The notes under the pieces were generated by a model. The model made no database searches. It was not told the DNA's origin and saw only the letters and a list, made by a program, of their open reading frames with translations. 64,000 bases of DNA from Minisyncoccota bacterium (GTDB lineage Bacteria; Patescibacteria; Microgenomatia; UBA1400; PJMF01): assembly GCA_012515515.1 (NCBI GenBank), contig JAAYYE010000009.1:1-64000 (forward strand), in the 5' to 3' direction. Of the stretch, positions 59,487-64,000 are shown in pieces (the stretch's first letter is position 1; each line of letters starts with the position of its first letter). The position numbers were made by a program, and so were the translations under genes.

Positions 59487-60686
59487 TTATTTCTTTATTT
59501 TACCGACTTTTTGGTAAATAGCATCAAGTTTTCTTGATATGATTTGCCAATCATATCGATCTTGAACAAACTTTTTACCATTCTTGGATAATTTTTGCCA
59601 TAATTTTTTATCAGTTAAAACTTTAATGGTTAATTCAGCCAGCTCATTAGCGTCATTACTAACCAACACATGTTTGCCATTTTCCACACCTAAACCCTCA
59701 ACAGCAATTTTGCTTGCCACGACGGGTGTGGAAGACGCCATAGCTTCTAAAATTTTGTAGCGAGTGCCTTTACCACTAAAAACTGGAGCCAAGAGCAAAT
59801 CGGCACTATTAAAGGCATAACGGATATCTTCAACTTTGCCCAGCACTTCAATATTGGGATCTCTTAAACCATAATCTAGCACTTTTTGACTGGGGTCATT
59901 GCCGACAATTCTTAATTTACAGTGCTTCATGCGCTTTTTTACTAGAGGCCAAATTTTATTGACCAGGAAATCAACCGCTTCGCGATTAGGCAACCATTTA
60001 AAAGTACCTACAGACAAAATTGTTGGTGAAGCGGTTTTTTGTCGAGGCACCTGATCAAACCAGTGATTATCAACCCCGTTAGCGACCACCGCAATTTTGT
60101 CGTCTCTACCCAACTCCTTGGCAATAAATTTTTTATCTTCACCGCTCATGACAATTAATTGATCAGCTTCTTGCCAATAGTGTTTTTCCCAATCACGAAT
60201 TTTATTCACATCAATATTTAAAATTGGCCGTAAAAAGAAATTGGCTGTTTTGGCATAGTTTTCATACCCGAGATACTCGATAGTTTGTTCAACTAAAATA
60301 CTAGGGATTTTTAATTCTGGTAAGTGAGACATCATGTAAAAGGTTTCTACGTGAATTAAGTCATAATTTTTCTTGCTCAATTCTTCCTGAATGGCCCCCG
60401 TCACGGTTAGTGCTTGATTACGAATGACTAAAAATGGATAAGTGGAAAAAGCGGTTTTGACAATGTTACGTAAGGTAAAGGGTGTACGGCTGCGTTTAAA
60501 GACTCTCACCTCTTGGCAATATTTTTCTAATTCGCTAATGTGGGCCTTTTCACTTTCGTCCTTGATTAAGGCAAAGAGAGTGATTTGGTGTTTGCTAGCC
60601 AGCTTTTTTAAGAGATTGTAAGTGCGAATTTGCCCGCCTGACAAGAGAGGATAAGGCAAATATGGAGTAAGCATTAAAATTTTCAT
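59487..60686 (-). CDS. Family 4 glycosyltransferase
   Basis: 399 aa GT-B enzyme. MKILMLTPYLPYPLLSGGQIRTYNLLKKLASKHQITLFAL is the N-terminal domain, typical of a group often found in bacterial polysaccharide clusters. The C-terminal domain has ILSVGTFKWLPNREAVDFLVNKIWPLV, LRIVGNDPSQKV and LLLAPVFSGKGTRYKILEAMASSTPVVASKIAVEGL. The gene starts 4 bp after the GT-C gene. Its donor is unknown. Confidence 0.92.
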   Translation of the reverse strand: MKILMLTPYLPYPLLSGGQIRTYNLLKKLASKHQITLFALIKDESEKAHISELEKYCQEVRVFKRSRTPFTLRNIVKTAFSTYPFLVIRNQALTVTGAIQEELSKKNYDLIHVETFYMMSHLPELKIPSILVEQTIEYLGYENYAKTANFFLRPILNIDVNKIRDWEKHYWQEADQLIVMSGEDKKFIAKELGRDDKIAVVANGVDNHWFDQVPRQKTASPTILSVGTFKWLPNREAVDFLVNKIWPLVKKRMKHCKLRIVGNDPSQKVLDYGLRDPNIEVLGKVEDIRYAFNSADLLLAPVFSGKGTRYKILEAMASSTPVVASKIAVEGLGVENGKHVLVSNDANELAELTIKVLTDKKLWQKLSKNGKKFVQDRYDWQIISRKLDAIYQKVGKIKK

Positions 60687-60690
60687 GGTA

Positions 60691-62178
60691 TCATTTTTTT
60701 TCTTGAGTCAAATCTAAAATTAAATAACGCTCGCCGGTTTCCAGAACTTCATATTTATCTGCCAGGGCGCGTCGTTCACTATCATCATTAATACTTACAT
60801 AGATTGTAGCACCTCTGGCAATTTTATCCTCAATATGATGGCCGATGGGCCAGCCACGACGATTAGTTTGAAACAAAAAGGCGGTGTCACCCATCGCTGG
60901 AGCGATGACTAGGGCATTTTTATCAGTTAAACGATCAACAGCTTCGCCCGCTTCAACATATTCCCAGGTATTAACATTAAAATAGGGAAGAATTTGTTGG
61001 GCCGATAATAATATACTACTGGAAATAATCAGTAAAATAAGGAGAGTGCTAAGACCCTTGTTAAAAATTTTTCCTTGAAGTATCAAGCTTCCTCGGGCCA
61101 TACTGATGGCAAGGATGGGAATTAACAAGTTTTGATAATAATCATGTTGAATATTACCACTAGCTATAACAACAAAATAAGCGATGATGCCCAACCACCA
61201 AGCGGCATAAATTATTCGACTACGATCGCTTTTAAACAGATTGGCAACCAGCAAAATAATGCCAGTGTACCCAAGCAGGAGCTTAGTAATTCGCTCATAG
61301 AAGAGCCAGCGCCACCAAGCTGGTCGTAAACGAATATTATTTTGATTAAATAACCAAGTTGATGCAGGAATGCCCTCGGGAAAATTAGTGATCCACTGTC
61401 GCCACAGCAACAATGGTAGAAAAGCCAAAATCGGCAAAAGATAAATGGGGATTTTTTTGAAAAGCCCCTTGCCCAAATAATGCCAGGCGATGGCTAAATA
61501 GACTGGAGCTAAAAACACCACAAAAGGTTTAAGCAAGCTGGCTAGGGTCAGAGCCAAGAGCGCCAATAAATAATGAAGCACTCTCCCCTTTTTTAAATTA
61601 TTGCTGGTCAAACTTAATTTTTGACAATATTCGGCCCATTGCCACAGGGAGAGTAAGGAAAAAGCTAGCATAAAGGGTTCAGGCAAAATAGCTCGACCAT
61701 AATAGACGGCATAAGGCAGAATGGCATAGATCAAAGCGCTCAATAAGGCTAGTTTGCGATTATCGATCAGTTCAATCAGCCGATAGAGACAGTAAATAGC
61801 AACAAGTGAAGCAAGAACAGAAAAAAGCCGACTGACTATGACCAAGTCAAAGTTAAAACCCAGGCTTTGACTAAAACGCAAAAATTGAGCAATGAGGACA
61901 TTAATAAAAGGCAACTCCACCATCCGATAGCCCTCAGGATTCTCTAAACCCGATTGAATATTGGATAGGTCTTGATATTGAGGATGAAGGAGATCTAGCT
62001 GATCATTTTTTAAGTATTCTCTAGTGACAGAAGCCGTATCGGCTTGGCGAAAACTATGCCAATCAAGGAGCGGATAATGCAATCGATAAAGACGCAAGAT
62101 GAAAGCAAGTAATAAAATAGCCGCAATTGGCCAATTATTTTTTACTTTTAGCTTTAATTTTTTTAGCTTGTGGTTCAT
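60691..62178 (-). CDS. GT-C glycosyltransferase (ArnT/PMT-like membrane protein)
   Basis: 495 aa with about 10-12 transmembrane helices. ILRLYRLHYPLLDWHSFRQADTASVTREYL contains the first external loop with the acidic/aromatic motif of GT39/GT83-type GT-C enzymes, which use polyprenyl-phosphate sugars outside the membrane. A soluble C-terminal domain (about 400-495) follows. The start overlaps the upstream ligase gene by 44 bp, both frames encoding lysine-rich tails. It may glycosylate the polymer or surface proteins after export. Confidence 0.82.
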   Translation of the reverse strand: MNHKLKKLKLKVKNNWPIAAILLLAFILRLYRLHYPLLDWHSFRQADTASVTREYLKNDQLDLLHPQYQDLSNIQSGLENPEGYRMVELPFINVLIAQFLRFSQSLGFNFDLVIVSRLFSVLASLVAIYCLYRLIELIDNRKLALLSALIYAILPYAVYYGRAILPEPFMLAFSLLSLWQWAEYCQKLSLTSNNLKKGRVLHYLLALLALTLASLLKPFVVFLAPVYLAIAWHYLGKGLFKKIPIYLLPILAFLPLLLWRQWITNFPEGIPASTWLFNQNNIRLRPAWWRWLFYERITKLLLGYTGIILLVANLFKSDRSRIIYAAWWLGIIAYFVVIASGNIQHDYYQNLLIPILAISMARGSLILQGKIFNKGLSTLLILLIISSSILLSAQQILPYFNVNTWEYVEAGEAVDRLTDKNALVIAPAMGDTAFLFQTNRRGWPIGHHIEDKIARGATIYVSINDDSERRALADKYEVLETGERYLILDLTQEKK

Positions 62179-63805
62179 GAGCTTGTTGATAATTAATAGC
62201 TAAAATGGCTCCAGCCAGTGCCCAGTAAGTAAAGGCCACCTTGGAGGAAGCAAAAACGTCAATATATAAAGCGTTGGCTAGTAAGCCAATGCTGGCCGCA
62301 AAAAAAGCTAAATTTAAACTTTTCAACCAGGGACTAGCGTGTTTATTACTTTTCAAAAGATAAAAAATCAGCACAAAGATGCCGTAAAAAGTGATAAAAC
62401 CGAGGAGCCCAGTTTCACCAAGGGTGCGCAAAAAATTATTATCCGTACTCTCAGCTTCTGTAAAATGGTAAAAATCTTTCTTATTGAGTGTGGCATAAGC
62501 ACTGCCGAACAAAGGATTAGTTTGAAAACCGCGGATGGCATTGGGCCAGAGTTCATCCAAACGAATCGCTAGTGATAAACCATATTTCATGGCATTCTCC
62601 GACCAAGTTCGTTCTTTTTCGACTATCACATCATTGCCGTCTGAATCTGTTTCTACCACCTCTATTGGCACATCGACATAGACATCGACGGGACGAGTAG
62701 CGATTGGCCGCTCATCAGTTTCGGTCAAAATATTTTCATCAACTCCAATGCCATTATCAGGCGGATGACCGCGCAACTTAACCCAGGTAGCAATTACTTT
62801 ATATTCTTCTCCCAGATATTTGAGTTGTTGTTGACCAAATTTATAACCTTCTTGATAAGTCTCATAAACTTTGGGATAAGCACGCAAAACTTGTACAAAA
62901 CGATCGTGCATGTCGCCACCAAAAAAAACAATCATTAAAAATAATAATAAAGAAAAAGTCACTCCTCGATGAAAAATTTGCCAAAATCGTTTTAATAGCT
63001 TTTTTTCTTGCCAGGCCACCAGCACGATGCTCAAGAAAATAGCCAGACCGTAAGCAGCAAAAGAGGTGCGAGAAGCTGAGGTGACCAATAACCACAAACC
63101 AAGAATATGCAAAATTTTAAAGAAAATTTTCTCCCCTCGTTTTTGACTAGTAAAACCTAAAACATAAAAAATGGGCAAAACTAAAACTAAAAAGGCAGCT
63201 AGATCGTAGTGACCAGCAAAAGTTGATTGAACACGAGCATGTTCAGTTAAATATAAGACCATTCCCTTGCTAAATTCGCGATTCATGGTGGAAAAAACCG
63301 GCCAATAAAAATATTTTTGGCCATAGCCATAAATACAAACCAATAAGAGGGTGATAGCTAAAGTGTAAATGACAATTTTTAAGTCTTTTTCAGTTTTAAC
63401 ACTGGCGTAAAGAATAAAAAGTAAAGAAAAATACTCGATATATCGCAATAAATGTAAAAATGATTTGGCAAAATGCAAAGTTTCTAAAGGAATAGTGCGA
63501 ATAATGAACATGCCAGAAATAATGGATAAAAAAGCCACAGCTACATAGGCAAACACCCATTTAGATAGAGGATTGTTTAGAGTTAGCTTTTTTCTATAAA
63601 CCTGAATCAGATAAAATAAAGTCACCAGGCCAACACAAATATCCTCTAGTCTCAGTCGAACAATATAACCAGGAATCAGATCAAGCAAGGGCAGCTTGGG
63701 ATAAAGAGGAATAAAAATTAAAAGAAATAGCGAAGCAAAAAACAACAGGCGTTGATCAATAAAAGTGAGTAGTTTTTGAGTAAAAGACTGTTTCTTGGTC
63801 ATCAT
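62135..63805 (-). CDS. O-antigen ligase/polymerase family protein
   Basis: 556 aa with about 11-12 transmembrane helices. STFAGHYDLAAFLVLVLPIF, VTSASRTSFAAYGLAIFLSI and a late TLNKKDFYHFTEAESTDNNFLRTLGETGLLGFITFYGIF are the Wzy_C pattern. The external loop before the last motif is unusually long (about 150 residues, about 295-450) and highly acidic, with an embedded valine/aspartate-rich segment. It would polymerise or transfer the lipid-linked glycan. This is the second such enzyme in the window, next to the one at 26 kb. Confidence 0.82.
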   Translation of the reverse strand: MMTKKQSFTQKLLTFIDQRLLFFASLFLLIFIPLYPKLPLLDLIPGYIVRLRLEDICVGLVTLFYLIQVYRKKLTLNNPLSKWVFAYVAVAFLSIISGMFIIRTIPLETLHFAKSFLHLLRYIEYFSLLFILYASVKTEKDLKIVIYTLAITLLLVCIYGYGQKYFYWPVFSTMNREFSKGMVLYLTEHARVQSTFAGHYDLAAFLVLVLPIFYVLGFTSQKRGEKIFFKILHILGLWLLVTSASRTSFAAYGLAIFLSIVLVAWQEKKLLKRFWQIFHRGVTFSLLLFLMIVFFGGDMHDRFVQVLRAYPKVYETYQEGYKFGQQQLKYLGEEYKVIATWVKLRGHPPDNGIGVDENILTETDERPIATRPVDVYVDVPIEVVETDSDGNDVIVEKERTWSENAMKYGLSLAIRLDELWPNAIRGFQTNPLFGSAYATLNKKDFYHFTEAESTDNNFLRTLGETGLLGFITFYGIFVLIFYLLKSNKHASPWLKSLNLAFFAASIGLLANALYIDVFASSKVAFTYWALAGAILAINYQQAHEPQAKKIKAKSKK

Positions 63806-63817
63806 TAATCTAAATAA

Positions 63818-64000
63818 TTATTTAATAATTTTTAAAGCTTCAAGATAAATTGTCGCCTGTCTACGATTGCCAGTCAAGCGATAAAAAAGGACACGAATCC
63901 CCGCTCCTGCTCGCAAAATCCAGCGCAAAATCCTTAATTGATAAGCTGGAAAATGCTTTTTCCAGATATATAAATAGCTCTGAAATTCGCCCAAAATGGC
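63818..64000 (-). CDS. Partial glycosyltransferase C-terminus (cut by window edge)
   Basis: 60 codons in one open frame with a stop at 63818-63820. It reads ...FQSYLYIWKKHFPAYQLRIL...RAGAGIRVLFYRLTGNR..., resembling the C-terminal tail of GT2 rhamnosyltransferase-type enzymes, a basic region with an amphipathic membrane-associated helix. Its stop is 12 bp before the ligase ATG, so it would be the next upstream gene of the same operon. The start lies outside the window. Confidence 0.6.
   Translation of the reverse strand, partial: AILGEFQSYLYIWKKHFPAYQLRILRWILRAGAGIRVLFYRLTGNRRQATIYLEALKIIK

Overview
The window looks like an A+T-rich Patescibacteria (CPR-type) chromosome. The reasons are the compact, overlapping genes, a DUF4012 membrane protein, a class I lysyl-tRNA synthetase, a short RecO, CPR-style MurG and TRM11-like proteins, and the lack of metabolic genes apart from a split transketolase and nucleotide-sugar/polysaccharide genes. 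TGA is used as a normal stop, so the Gracilibacteria/SR1 recoding does not apply. The lineage below Patescibacteria cannot be resolved from this sequence alone. No CRISPR array, insertion sequence or prophage is visible.

Layout. 1-7.5 kb: a secreted glycosidase-like protein, tRNA-Gly, a cation/Ca2+ exchanger, epmA and efp (a modification enzyme and its substrate), tRNA-Lys, an FkbM methyltransferase, a PilM-like/LytR_C fusion and greA. 7.5-14.5 kb (+): class I lysS, serS, secA, mutM. 14.5-24.6 kb (-): split transketolase, dnaE, gatCAB, htpX-lemA. 24.7-25 kb: tRNA-Asp, tRNA-Gly and tRNA-Thr. 25.8-28.9 kb (-): a flippase, glycosyltransferase and polymerase operon. 29-38.8 kb (+): lepB, then the wall and division cluster murB-murA-mraY-ftsW-murG-ftsQ-ftsA-ftsZ. 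38.8-42 kb: a T-box leader and ileS. 42-46 kb: rodA, rplU, a TRM11-like methyltransferase, rpmA, parB. 45.9-49.3 kb (-): mraZ-rsmH-ftsL-ftsI, the other half of the dcw cluster. 49.5-55 kb (-): a secreted unknown, glyS, recO, DUF4012. 54.5-64 kb (-): a polysaccharide operon (phosphoglycosyltransferase, manC, several glycosyltransferases, a GT-C enzyme, a ligase/polymerase).

How it fits together. Most of the window serves growth and surface building: peptidoglycan precursor synthesis and polymerisation, the FtsZ/FtsA divisome, Sec export and signal peptidase, translation (four aminoacyl-tRNA synthetases, GatCAB, EF-P with EpmA, five tRNAs, L21/L27), and two polysaccharide clusters feeding an undecaprenyl-linked surface glycan.

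Most notable. (i) ileS is preceded by a full transcriptional T-box riboswitch with a minimal stem I whose AUC specifier sits in the apical loop. (ii) Two parS-like sites lie inside murB, about 15 kb from a parB that has no parA beside it. (iii) At least ten genes have a sigma70-type -10 box 5-11 nt before the start codon, implying leaderless transcripts; this corrects several start codons. (iv) Short 15-41 bp tandem duplications recur at gene ends and starts.
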